Assembly: GCF_027947595.1 (NCBI RefSeq) | Contig: NZ_CP116257.1 | Location: 2,604,001-2,668,000, forward strand | Direction of reading: 5' to 3' | Origin: Streptomyces lienomycini | GTDB taxonomy: Bacteria; Actinomycetota; Actinomycetes; Streptomycetales; Streptomycetaceae | Length of the DNA stretch: 64,000 nt | Part shown: piece by piece, positions 41,960-51,800 of the stretch | Numbering within the stretch: the stretch's first letter is position 1 | Layout of the letters: every line of letters begins with the position of its first letter | Program-made: the position numbers and the translations under genes | Notes under the pieces: model-generated | Told to the model about the DNA's origin: nothing | Seen by the model: only the letters and a program-made list of their open reading frames with translations | Databases searched by the model: none

Positions 41960-43570
41960 ATGACAGCCCGTCGGATCCATCGGACCCGTCCGCTACGGAG
42001 TGCCGCCGCCGCGGCGGCGTTCGTCGCCGGCGTCTCCGCCTGCTCCGCGCCCGGGGACGGCGGCACGGACGACGGGGGCGAGGCGGCCGAATCCGTCGTG
42101 ATCGGAGTGGGCTCCGAGCCGGACACGCTCAGCCCGCTCCTCGGCTACGGCAAGGACGGCAACTCCAAGATCTTCGACGGGCTGCTCGCCCGCGACACCG
42201 ACCTGAAGCTCGAGCCCGCGCTCGCCACCGCACTGCCCGAGATCGCCGACGGCGGCCGGACGTACACCTACACCCTGCGCGACGGCGTGAAGTTCAGCGA
42301 CGGGGAACCGCTGACGTCCGCGGACGTCGTCTACACCTACCGCACCGTCCTCGACGAGAAGACCAACAACACCGCCCGCAGCGAACTCGACGCCGTCCAG
42401 AACGTCCGCGCCGACGGGGACGACACCGTCGTCTTCACCCTCAAGTACCCGTACGCGCCCTTCGCCGACCGCACCGTCCTGCCCATCGTCCCCGAACACG
42501 TCGCGGGCCGGCAGGACCCCAACACCGGAGAGTTCAACACCGAGCCCGTCGGCACCGGACCGTATGTGCTCACCCACTGGAGCAAGGGCGAGAAGCTCGG
42601 CTTCAAGGCCAACCCGCACTACTGGGGCGACAGGCCCGCGGTGAAGTCGTTCACCATGGCCGTCATCGCCGACGACAACGTACGCGCCACCCGGCTGCGC
42701 TCAGGTGACCTCGACGGCGCCGTCCTGCCGCCCAACCTGGCCGCCACCTTCGAGAAGGACGACGGCAGACGCACGTATCGGGCCAGGTCCTACGACTTCC
42801 GGGCCGTCACCCTGCCCACCGGCGGCAAGGTCACCGGCGACCGCGCGATCCGCCGGGCCCTGGACGCCGCCGTGGACCGGCAGGCCATGGTCGACAAGAT
42901 CCTCGACGGCGCGGGCAGGCCGGCGTACGGGCCGCTGCCCGTCGACGACCCCTGGTACCGGCGCGGCATCGAGCGCCCGCACGACCTCGCCGGGGCCAAG
43001 CGCATCCTGGACGGGGCCGGCTGGAAGCCCGGCTCCGGCGGCGTCCGCGCCAAGGACGGACAGCGCGCCTCCTTCACCCTGTACTACCCGTCCGGCGACA
43101 AGGTCCGCCAGGACCACGCGCTCGCCTACGCCTCCGACGCCAAGAAGGCCGGCATCGAGGTGAAGGTCGAGGGCGCCACCTGGGAAGTCATCGAACCGCG
43201 GCTGAGCACCGACGCGGTCCTCGCGGGCCTCGGCAGCGTCGGCGACCCCGACTTCGGCCTCTACACCCTGCTGCACTCCTCGCTCGCCGGCGACGGCTTC
43301 AACAACATGGCCCACTACGCCAACCCGGCCGTGGACGAGGCCCTCGACACCGGACGCCGCGGCCAGGACCCGAGCGAGCGGGCGGCCGCCTACGACCGGA
43401 TCCAGCAGGCCCTCGTCGAGGATCCCGGGTACACCTTCCTCACCCACATCGACCACCTCTATGTCCTCGCCGACCGCTGGGACGCTCTCACCACCCAACT
43501 GGAGCCGCACGAGCACGGCTTCGCCAGCGGGCCCTGGTGGAACATCGAGGACTGGCAGCCCAAGAAGTGA
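41960..43570 (+). CDS. nikA: Nickel/peptide ABC transporter substrate-binding lipoprotein
   Basis: This 536-aa SBP_bac_5 family protein has a lipoprotein signal ending GVSACS, with Cys28 as lipidation site. The mature protein has the family blocks VGSEPDTLSPLLGYG, YTLRDGVKFSDGEPLTSADV and VGTGPYVLTHW. It heads a five-gene importer operon, overlaps nikB by GTGA and follows a Nur-like box. Together these point to nickel uptake rather than oligopeptides. Confidence 0.85.
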   Translation: MTARRIHRTRPLRSAAAAAAFVAGVSACSAPGDGGTDDGGEAAESVVIGVGSEPDTLSPLLGYGKDGNSKIFDGLLARDTDLKLEPALATALPEIADGGRTYTYTLRDGVKFSDGEPLTSADVVYTYRTVLDEKTNNTARSELDAVQNVRADGDDTVVFTLKYPYAPFADRTVLPIVPEHVAGRQDPNTGEFNTEPVGTGPYVLTHWSKGEKLGFKANPHYWGDRPAVKSFTMAVIADDNVRATRLRSGDLDGAVLPPNLAATFEKDDGRRTYRARSYDFRAVTLPTGGKVTGDRAIRRALDAAVDRQAMVDKILDGAGRPAYGPLPVDDPWYRRGIERPHDLAGAKRILDGAGWKPGSGGVRAKDGQRASFTLYYPSGDKVRQDHALAYASDAKKAGIEVKVEGATWEVIEPRLSTDAVLAGLGSVGDPDFGLYTLLHSSLAGDGFNNMAHYANPAVDEALDTGRRGQDPSERAAAYDRIQQALVEDPGYTFLTHIDHLYVLADRWDALTTQLEPHEHGFASGPWWNIEDWQPKK

Positions 43571-44571
43571 TCCGCACCGCCCGACGGCTGCCCTGGGGCC
43601 CGATGGCGCGGCTGGCGGGGCGGCGGGCCCTGTTCGCCGTCCCCGTCGTCCTCGTCGTCACCTTCGGCGTGTTCGCCATCGCCGCCGCCTCCCCCTTCGA
43701 CCCCGTCAAGGCCTACGCCGGCACCGCCGCGCTCGGCGCCGACCAGGAGACCCTGGACCGGCTGCGGGAGAACCTCGGTGTGGACCAGTCCTTCGTCACC
43801 CGCTGGTGGGACTGGCTGACCTCCGCCCTCACCGGAGACCTCGGCCACTCCGGCGTGCTGCGGCAGCCGGTGACCCAGGTGATCGGCGAACGCCTCGTCT
43901 GGTCCGCGCTGCTGTGCGCCGTCGCCTTCGCCCTCGCCGTCACGCTCGGCACGCTCCTCGGCGTCCTGGCCGCCCGCCGCCCCGGCTCGCCGCTCGACCG
44001 GGCGGTCACCTCCCTCGCGTACATCCTGGAAGCGGCTCCGGTGTTCTGGACCGCGCTGCTCGCCGTGTGGCTGTTCGCCCTCCAGTGGGACGTCCTGCCG
44101 GCCGGCGGCCTGACCGACACCGCCAGCGAACAGGTCACCGCGGGCCAGGTCGCGAGCCACCTCGTGCTGCCCGCCGGCGTGCTCGCCGTCTCCCAACTGC
44201 CCTGGTTCGTCCTCTACGTGCGCCAGGGCGTCGGCGACGCCCTGGCGGAGGACCCGGTGCGCGGCGCGCGGGCCCGCGGGCTGGGGGAGGGCACCGTCCT
44301 GATCGGACACGCCCTGCGCTCGGGACTGCTGCCGGTGCTCACCCTGATCGGCTCCCGCGTCCCCGAACTCATCACCGGCGCCCTGCTGGTGGAGACCGTC
44401 TTCAGCTGGCCGGGCATCGCCGCCGCCACCGTCGAGGCGGCCACCGCCGTCGACTTCCCGCTCCTCGCCGCCCTGACCGTCCTCGCCACCGCCGCCGTAC
44501 TCGTCGGCAACCTGTTCGCCGACCTGCTCTACGGACTCTTCGACCCGAGGGTGAAGCACAGTGAGATGTGA
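43567..44571 (+). CDS. nikB: Nickel ABC transporter permease
   Basis: This 334-aa DppB/NikB-type permease starts at GTG 43567, overlapping the nikA stop. It has about six membrane helices and the cytoplasmic EAA loop YVRQGVGDALAEDPVRGARA then RGLGEGTVL, which docks on the ATPases. It pairs with nikC to form the channel. Confidence 0.85.
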   Translation: MIRTARRLPWGPMARLAGRRALFAVPVVLVVTFGVFAIAAASPFDPVKAYAGTAALGADQETLDRLRENLGVDQSFVTRWWDWLTSALTGDLGHSGVLRQPVTQVIGERLVWSALLCAVAFALAVTLGTLLGVLAARRPGSPLDRAVTSLAYILEAAPVFWTALLAVWLFALQWDVLPAGGLTDTASEQVTAGQVASHLVLPAGVLAVSQLPWFVLYVRQGVGDALAEDPVRGARARGLGEGTVLIGHALRSGLLPVLTLIGSRVPELITGALLVETVFSWPGIAAATVEAATAVDFPLLAALTVLATAAVLVGNLFADLLYGLFDPRVKHSEM

Positions 44572-45473
44572 AGTCCATGGCTGACACCGCTGCCGAGAAG
44601 ACACGGCCGACCGGGCCGGTCCGGCGCTCCCGCGGCGGCGACCGCCGCTCCACCCGCACCCTGCGCCTGCGCACCTTGGCCGTGCTGCTGGCCCTGACCG
44701 TGCTCGCCGTGCTGCTCGTGCCGCCGCTGGTGCGACTCGACCAGCAGGCCGTCGATCTGGCCGCCAAGCTGCGGCCGCCCAGCCTCCAGCACCCGTTCGG
44801 CACCGACGACGTCGGCCGCGACCTGCTCCTGCGCTGCGTGTACGGCCTGCGGGTCTCCCTGCTCGTCGGGGTGGCGGCGGCCCTGACGGCGACGGTCGTC
44901 GGCACCGCCGTGGGCGCCACCGCCGGAGCGCTCGGCGGCTGGGTCGACCGCGCCGCCATGCGGGTCGTCGACACCCTCTCCGCCGTGCCCCACCTGCTGC
45001 TGGGCATCTTCGTCGTCGCGATGTTCCGGCCCGGCGTCTGGCCCGTGGTGGCCTCCGTCACCGTCACCCACTGGCTGTCCACCGCGCGCATCGTCCGCGC
45101 CGAGGTGCTGTCCCTGCGCTCCCGCCCCTACGTCGACGCCGCCGTCTCCGGGGGCGCCTCCCGGTGGCGGGTCGCCGTACGGCATCTGCTGCCGGGCGTG
45201 CTGCCCCAGGCCGCGCTGGCCGCCGTACTGATGGTGCCGCACGCCATGTGGCACGAGTCGGCGCTGTCCTTCCTCGGCCTCGGCCTGCCCACCCACACCG
45301 CGAGCCTCGGCAACCTGGTCCAGGAGGCGCGGGGCTCACTGCTGGCCGGGCAGTGGTGGCCGACCCTCTTCCCCGGCCTGTTCATCATCGTGCCCACCCT
45401 CGCCGTCGCCGGTCTCGCGGGCGCCTGGCGGGAGCGGATCAACCCGCGCCGCCGATCGGAGCTGATGCTGTGA
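44568..45473 (+). CDS. nikC: Nickel ABC transporter permease
   Basis: This 301-aa DppC/NikC-type permease starts at GTG 44568, overlapping the nikB stop (ATGTGA); an ATG at 44577 is the alternative. The family motif FGTDDVGRDLLLRCVYGLRV follows the first helix. The EAA-type loop is SRPYVDAAVSGGASRWRVAV. The C-terminus overlaps the nikD start. Confidence 0.85.
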   Translation: MKSMADTAAEKTRPTGPVRRSRGGDRRSTRTLRLRTLAVLLALTVLAVLLVPPLVRLDQQAVDLAAKLRPPSLQHPFGTDDVGRDLLLRCVYGLRVSLLVGVAAALTATVVGTAVGATAGALGGWVDRAAMRVVDTLSAVPHLLLGIFVVAMFRPGVWPVVASVTVTHWLSTARIVRAEVLSLRSRPYVDAAVSGGASRWRVAVRHLLPGVLPQAALAAVLMVPHAMWHESALSFLGLGLPTHTASLGNLVQEARGSLLAGQWWPTLFPGLFIIVPTLAVAGLAGAWRERINPRRRSELML

Positions 45474-46478
45474 CCGGGCGAGCCCCCGTGCTGTCGGTAC
45501 GCGGCCTGTCGGTGCGCTTCCTCATGCCGGGCGGGCGCCGTGTCGCCGCCGTCACCGACGCGCACTTCGACGTGGCGGCCGGCGAGTGCCTGGCCCTGAT
45601 CGGCGAGAGCGGCTGCGGCAAGTCGGTCCTCGCCTCCGCCCTGCTGGGGCTGCTGCCCGGCAACGCGCGGACCGCCGGACGCGCACTCCTCGGCGACCTC
45701 GACCTCCTCGCCGCCGACGAGCGGACCTTCGCCCGCACCGTACGCGGCCGGCTGATCGGCCTCGTCCCGCAGAGCCCGGCCGCCCACCTCACGCCCGTCC
45801 GCACCGTCCGCTCACAACTGGAGGAGACGGTCGCGCGGCTCACCGCGGTCCGCGGCGGCCGCACCGCCCTGCGCCGGGCCGCGGAGGCCGCCGCCGAGCG
45901 CGCCGCGTTCCCCCCGGACCACCTCGACCACCACCCGCACGAACTCTCCGGCGGCCTCGCCCAGCGCGCCGCCACCGCCCTCGCCCTCGTGGGGGACGCC
46001 CCCCCTGCTGCTCGCCGACGAGCCGACCACCGGGCTCGACCGGGACCTGGTGGACCGCACCGTCGACGAACTACGACGCCATGTCGACCGGGCGGACGGC
46101 CCGGGCGCCCGGCGCGACGACGAGGACCGCGCCCTGCTGATGATCACCCACGACCTGGCCGCCGCCGAGCGCATCGCCGACCGGATCGCCGTGATGTACG
46201 CCGGCCGCATCGTCGAACTCGCCGACGTCGCCGCCTTCTTCGGCACCCCCGGCCCGCGCCACCCCTACAGCCGGGGCCTGCTCGACGCGCTGCCCGACCG
46301 CGCCTTCGTCCCCATACCCGGCCTGCCGCCCGAACTCGGCGCCCTCCCCGACGGCTGCGCCTTCGCCGCCCGCTGCGGGCGGGCCACCGACGCCTGCGCC
46401 GACCTGCCCCCGCTGCGCCACGCGGTGGCCTGCCACCATCCGCACGCCGCGCTCACGGAGGCCGCCGACCGTGCTTGA
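45470..46478 (+). pseudogene. nikD: Nickel ABC transporter ATPase, frameshifted at a C7 run
   Basis: GTG 45470 overlaps the nikC stop. Walker A GESGCGKSV and the signature HELSGGLAQR are in one frame. After ALALVGDA the frame changes at seven Cs (45999-46005). With six Cs the protein would read on as PLLLADEPTTGLD, giving Walker B and the rest (ITHDLAAAERIAD; a C-terminal oligopeptide-transporter Cys motif) to TGA 46478. The gene is either mutated or the run is miscounted. Nothing else in it is damaged, which favours a recent mutation or sequence error. Confidence 0.8.
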
Positions 46479-47139
46479 ACTGCGTACCGTCACCGCCGGA
46501 TACGACGGGAAGGCGCCCGTGTTCCGGGACGTCTCCCTGTCGGTGGAGCCGGGGCAGGCGGTCGGGCTGCTCGGCCCCAGCGGCTGCGGCAAGTCCACCC
46601 TCGCCCGCGTCGCGGCCCTGCTGCACCCACCCGACGCCGGCACCCTGGTCGTCGACGGCGCACCCGTGCGTCACTGGCGGCACCGGGCCCCCCGCGCCCG
46701 GCGCACCGCCTTCGGCGTCGTCTTCCAGCAGGCACGTCTCTCCGCGGACCCCCGGCTGACGCTGGCCGACCTGATCGCCGAGCCGCTGCGTGCCACCGGC
46801 CGACGGGACGGCGCCGCCGACCGGGTCGCCGACCTGTCCGCGACCGTGGGCCTGACCGCCGACCTGCTGACCAGGCGCCCGCACGAGGTCAGCGACGGCC
46901 AGTTGCAGCGCGCCTGCCTGGCCCGCGCCCTGGTACTTCGCCCGCGCTGGCTGGTGTGCGACGAGATGACGGCGATGCTCGACGCGTCGACCACGGCCGC
47001 CCTGGTGCGGGTCGTCGAGGACTACCGGGCCGCCAGTGGCGCGGGCCTGCTGGCCGTCGGCCACGACCGTCCGCTCCTCGACCGCTGGTGCGACCGCACC
47101 GTCGAGTGGGCCTCCTTGGTACCCCCGGCGGAGCACTGA
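46471..47139 (+). CDS. nikE: Nickel ABC transporter ATPase
   Basis: This 222-aa ATPase starts at GTG 46471, overlapping the nikD stop by 8 bases. Motifs are Walker A GPSGCGKST, Q-loop FQQAR, signature HEVSDGQLQRAC (Ser-Asp where most have Ser-Gly), and Walker B WLVCDEMTAMLD, with Met for the usual Pro. It is shorter than typical NikE and lacks the C-terminal extension. Last gene of the operon. Confidence 0.85.
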   Translation: MLELRTVTAGYDGKAPVFRDVSLSVEPGQAVGLLGPSGCGKSTLARVAALLHPPDAGTLVVDGAPVRHWRHRAPRARRTAFGVVFQQARLSADPRLTLADLIAEPLRATGRRDGAADRVADLSATVGLTADLLTRRPHEVSDGQLQRACLARALVLRPRWLVCDEMTAMLDASTTAALVRVVEDYRAASGAGLLAVGHDRPLLDRWCDRTVEWASLVPPAEH

Positions 47140-47154
47140 CCCGCCTCGGGTGCG

Positions 47155-48549
47155 TCAGCGGGTGCTCCACTTCTGGTTGTCGCGGCCGCTGCACTCCCAG
47201 AGCTGGAGCCTGGCACCGTTGCCCGTCTTCTCGTCGACGACGTCCACGCACTTGTTGGCCTGCACGTTCACCAGGTCACGGGGGCCGGCCAGGATGAACT
47301 GCTGGGCCGGGTTGCCGCTGCACACGGCGACCTGGACGACCGTGCCGTTGGCCGTGCCGCCCCAGGTGGCGTCCATGCACAGGCCCAGCGAACGGATCGT
47401 GCCGTCGGGACGGAAGTCCCACTTCTGCCAGTTCTTGCCGGTGCAGTCCGCGATCTGCAGCGGCGCACCGTCCCTCCACTTGTGACCCGCCACCTCGATG
47501 CAGCGGTTCGAGGCGTGACCGTAGATGGTCGTGCCGGGCGCGACGGGCTCCTCGGGCGTCTCGGCCTTCGGCTTCTCCTCGCCTCCGCCTCCGCCTCCGC
47601 CTCCGCCCGACGTCTCCTTCTCGGGCTTCTCGGGAGCCGGTGCCTGTTCGCCGCCGTCGTCCTTCGGCTCCTGCGTGGCCTCGGGCCGCTGCGCCTGCGG
47701 CTGCTCGGCGGGCGCGGACTCGGCGGTGCTGGGCAGGAGTTCCGGGCTCGCGCTGGGGCTGGGCGCGAGCGCGGCGCCCGCCTGCTGCGTCTGCTCGGTG
47801 GCGCTGGTGCGGACCTGGGGCTTGTAGGCGATCCAGATCATCACGAACGCGATGGCGAGGGCGACGAAGATCCCGAAGAACGTGGCGAGCCAGCGCGGCA
47901 GGAACCCCCGCTGGACGTACGTCCCCTCCACGTCGGTCGGGTCGACGCCGGAGCGGCGCACGGCCAGCGTGTACGGCCGCTCCTCCTTCGCCCCGAACCA
48001 GATGACCCGCTTCGGCTTCAGCGTCGTCTCCACGAACGCCGCGCGGCCGGGCTCGATCTGCACGTTCGACGGCCGGATCTCGTACGACAGGTGGTCGCCG
48101 GTGTCGCTGCCCGCGACCGACGCGGTCACCTTCGTGTTGCCGAGGTTGTCCACCGCCAGCTTCGGACGCCCCCGGAACCTGCCCTTCACCGTCGGCGGGA
48201 CCAGCTCGGCCCGCACCTCGGTGAACGGCGTGATGGTGAGGTTGCCCTCCGGCACCGTCACCGCGTCCGGATGCTCCGTCGGCGTGATCCGCACCGCGTA
48301 CGGGTTGGGGCCGGCCACCGCGTCCGGCGTCCTCGGCGGGGCGAACGTCAGCTCCACCGTGCCGGTCGTGCCCGGATACAGCCGCAGGGTCTGCGGTTCG
48401 ACCGTCGTCCAGGGCGCCGTGTCCCCGACCGGCTCGAACCGGTACTCGTCCACCACGTCACCGGTATTGCGTACCCGCAGCCGTACGCGCGTACTGCTGC
48501 CGGGGTCCACGGTCGCGGACACGGGCTCCAGGGAAGTCCACAGGCTCAC
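47155..48549 (-). CDS. Membrane-anchored protein with C-terminal ricin-type lectin domain
   Basis: This 464-aa protein has no N-terminal signal. Residues 1-215 form immunoglobulin-like strands (ATVDPGSSTRVRLRVRNTGD repeated in style). One transmembrane helix lies near 223-247 (WLATFFGIFVALAIAFVMIW). A Pro/Glu- and Gly-rich linker with a run of nine Gly follows. A ricin B lectin domain with QxW motifs (NWQKWDF, DNQKWSTR) closes it. The topology is probably N-inside, lectin outside. Its ligand is unknown. Confidence 0.8.
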   Translation of the reverse strand: MSLWTSLEPVSATVDPGSSTRVRLRVRNTGDVVDEYRFEPVGDTAPWTTVEPQTLRLYPGTTGTVELTFAPPRTPDAVAGPNPYAVRITPTEHPDAVTVPEGNLTITPFTEVRAELVPPTVKGRFRGRPKLAVDNLGNTKVTASVAGSDTGDHLSYEIRPSNVQIEPGRAAFVETTLKPKRVIWFGAKEERPYTLAVRRSGVDPTDVEGTYVQRGFLPRWLATFFGIFVALAIAFVMIWIAYKPQVRTSATEQTQQAGAALAPSPSASPELLPSTAESAPAEQPQAQRPEATQEPKDDGGEQAPAPEKPEKETSGGGGGGGGGEEKPKAETPEEPVAPGTTIYGHASNRCIEVAGHKWRDGAPLQIADCTGKNWQKWDFRPDGTIRSLGLCMDATWGGTANGTVVQVAVCSGNPAQQFILAGPRDLVNVQANKCVDVVDEKTGNGARLQLWECSGRDNQKWSTR

Positions 48550-48831
48550 AGGGAGACGTTACGTGGGCGCCGAGCCCTCGTCAGGGGCCCTTCGGGCACT
48601 CCTGGCTGCCCCAACGGGCCGGGCCGGATGACCCGTCGCACCGAACCCCTCCCTTCTCACCAGGAACGAACAAAGTCCGACGGGATAATTGATTCGGTTG
48701 TGTTCGGGTCCTAGGGTGACCCCTGACTCAGTAGTCGCCGCGGCATCGGCAGTTGAGTACCGCCCCAACGCCAACTGCTCTCGCGGCATCGTGCGTCGAG
48801 CCGCCCCCGAAGTCCACGGAAGGCCACGGTC

Positions 48832-51800
48832 ATGCCGCTTTCGCCCGCGTCCCCCGCCGAATCACCGGCCCGCCCGCCCCGCCCGGTCGTCAGCCGCCGC
48901 CGCCTCCTGGAGGGCGGGGCCGCCGTCCTGGTCGCGCTCACCCTCTCACCGTCGCCCGTCACCGCGGCGGGGCGGCGCCAGGCCGCCGGCGAAGCACCGG
49001 AGTGGAACGACTTCGGGGTCTTCCGGCTCGGCACCGAACCGCCGCACACCACGCTCATGCCGTACGCGGACGACAAGCAGGCCCTCGCCGGCGACCGTAC
49101 CCGCTCGCCCTACCGGCTGAGCCTCGACGGTACCTGGAAGTTCGCCTACGCCGAACGCCCCGAGGTCCGGGACGCCGACTTCCACCGCACCGACGTGGAC
49201 GACACGGACTGGGAGACCATCCCCGTCCCCTCCGTGTGGCAGCTGCACGGCCACGACCACCCCATCTACCTGAACATCACCTACCCGTACATGGGCCCCA
49301 ACGGCCTCGGCGAGGACCCGCAGCCGCCCGCCGCGCCGACCCGCTACAACCCGGTCGGCCAGTACCGGCGCACCTTCACCGTGCCCCGCGACTGGAAGGG
49401 CCGCCGCACCTTCCTGCACTTCGAGGGCGTCAAGTCCGCGCACTACGTCTGGATCAACGGCGAACTGGTCGGCTACGACGAGGACTCCTACACACCCTCC
49501 GAGTACGACGTCACCGACCACCTCAAGCCGGGCACCAACCAGATCGCCGTCGAGGTCTACCGCTACTCCGACGGCGACTGGCTGGAGGACCAGGACATGA
49601 TCCGGCTGAGCGGCATCTTCCGCTCGGTCCACCTCTACTCCACCCCGGCCGTGCACCTGCGCGACTTCAAGCTCGACACCCACCTCGACGACACCTACAC
49701 CGGCGCCGAACTGGCCGTCACCGCGAGCGTGCGGGCGTACGGCGAGGGCGGCACCGGGCGCTACACCGTCGAGACCCAGCTGTACGACGCGCGCGGCCAC
49801 GCCGTCTGGTCCCGGCCCCTCCAGCAGCCCGTCGAGGTCGGCGCGGCCGGCGCCGGGCAGGACGTCACCGTCCGGGCCGCCAGGGCCGTGCCCGGGCCCC
49901 GGCTCTGGTCGGCCGAGCACCCGAACCTCTACACGGCCGTGCTGCGCCTGCGGAACCCGGCGGGCAAGGTGACGGAGACCCTCTCGCACCGGGTCGGCTT
50001 CCGCGAGTTCGCGCTCAAGGACGGGCTGATGCGGATCAACGGCGAGCCGGTCTCCTTCCGCGGCACCAACCGCCACGAGATGCACCCGTCCCGCGGCACC
50101 GCCCTCACCCGCGAGGACATGGTCGAGGACATCAGGATCATCAAGCGGATGAACATGAACAGCGTCCGCACCTCGCACTACCCGAACAACCCGCAGTGGC
50201 TGGAACTGGCCGACGAGTACGGCCTCTACCTCGTCGACGAGACCAACCTCGAGACCCACGGCATCCGCGACGAGTACCCCGGCGACCACCCCGACTGGAC
50301 CGCCGCCTGCGTGGCCCGCGCCCAGAACATGGTCCACCGCGACAAGAACCACGCCTCGGTCGTCATCTGGTCGCTCGGCAACGAGGCGGGCGGCGGCTCC
50401 ACCTTCAACGCCATGCACGACTGGATCCGCTCCTACGACACCACCCGCGTCATCCAGTACGAGGGCGACGACCGCCCCGGCATCAGCGACATCCGCTCGG
50501 AGATGTACGACAGCCCGCAGCGCGTCGAGCAGCGGGCGAAGGACACGTCCGACACCCGGCCGTACGTGATGATCGAGTACGCCCACTCGATGGGCAACTC
50601 CACCGGCAACTTCAAGAAGTACTGGGACCTGGTGCGCGCCCACGACGTGCTCCAGGGCGGCTGGATCTGGGACTTCGTCGACCAGTCCCTCCACACCCCC
50701 GTCCCCGCCCGCACCCTGCTCACCGAGGCGGGACCGGCCGGGCTGCGCGGCGAGATCCTCGCCACCCGCGGCACCCTCGACCGCGACAAGGGCCTGTCCG
50801 GCATCACGGTCTTCGAGCGCGACGACAGTCTCGACCTCACCGGCTCCCTGACCCTGGAAGCCTGGATCACCCCGCACGTGACGGGGTACCACCAGCCGAT
50901 CCTCGCCAAGGGCGACACCCAGTACGCGCTCAAGCAGAACGGCCGGACACTGGAGTTCTTCATCCACTCCGCCGGCCAGTGGATCACCGCGAACTGGCAG
51001 CTGCCGGACGACTGGACCGGCAGCGAGCACCACCTCGCGGGCGTCTTCGACGCCGACGCCGGGACCCTGACCCTCCACGTCGACGGCGTCGAGCGGGCCA
51101 CCCGCACCACCGACCGGCGCCCCAGCAGCAACACCGCGCCCCTCGCGCTCGCCACCGACGCCGACAACCAGGTACGCGAGTTCAGCGGCACCATCCGCCA
51201 CGCCCGCGTCTACGCCCGCGCCCTCGACGCCGCCGAACTCGCCTCCGACGGCCGCGGACCCGGTGACGACGGCGTCCGGTTCTGGTTCGACGCGGCCACC
51301 GTGAAGAGCGAGAAGAAGCGGCCCCGGGACAGGACGTTCCTCGCCTACGGCGGCGACTGGGGCGACAACCCCAACGACGGCGCCTTCGTCGCGGACGGCA
51401 TCATCACCGCCGACCGCGGCCACACCGGCAAGGCCGCCGAGGTCAAACGCGTCTACCAGGCGATCAACGCCGCCCGCACCCCCGGCGGCGGACCCGGTGA
51501 CGTCACCCTCACCAACGAGTACCTGTTCACCTCGCTGCGCGAGTTCGACGGCCGCTGGGAACTCGTCGCCGACGGCGAGGTCGTACGGCACGGGAAGCTG
51601 ACCCGGGAACAACTGGACGTGTCCCCGAGGTCGGACAAGAACATCACCGTCCCCGTCAGGCTGCCGGACGACCCGGCCCCCGGCACCGAGTACTTCCTCC
51701 AACTCGCCTTCACCACCAAGGAGTCCACGCCCTGGGCGAAGGCGGGCTTCGAGGTGGCCCGGCAGCAACTGCCCGTCGAGACCGGCTCCGCCGCCCCGGC

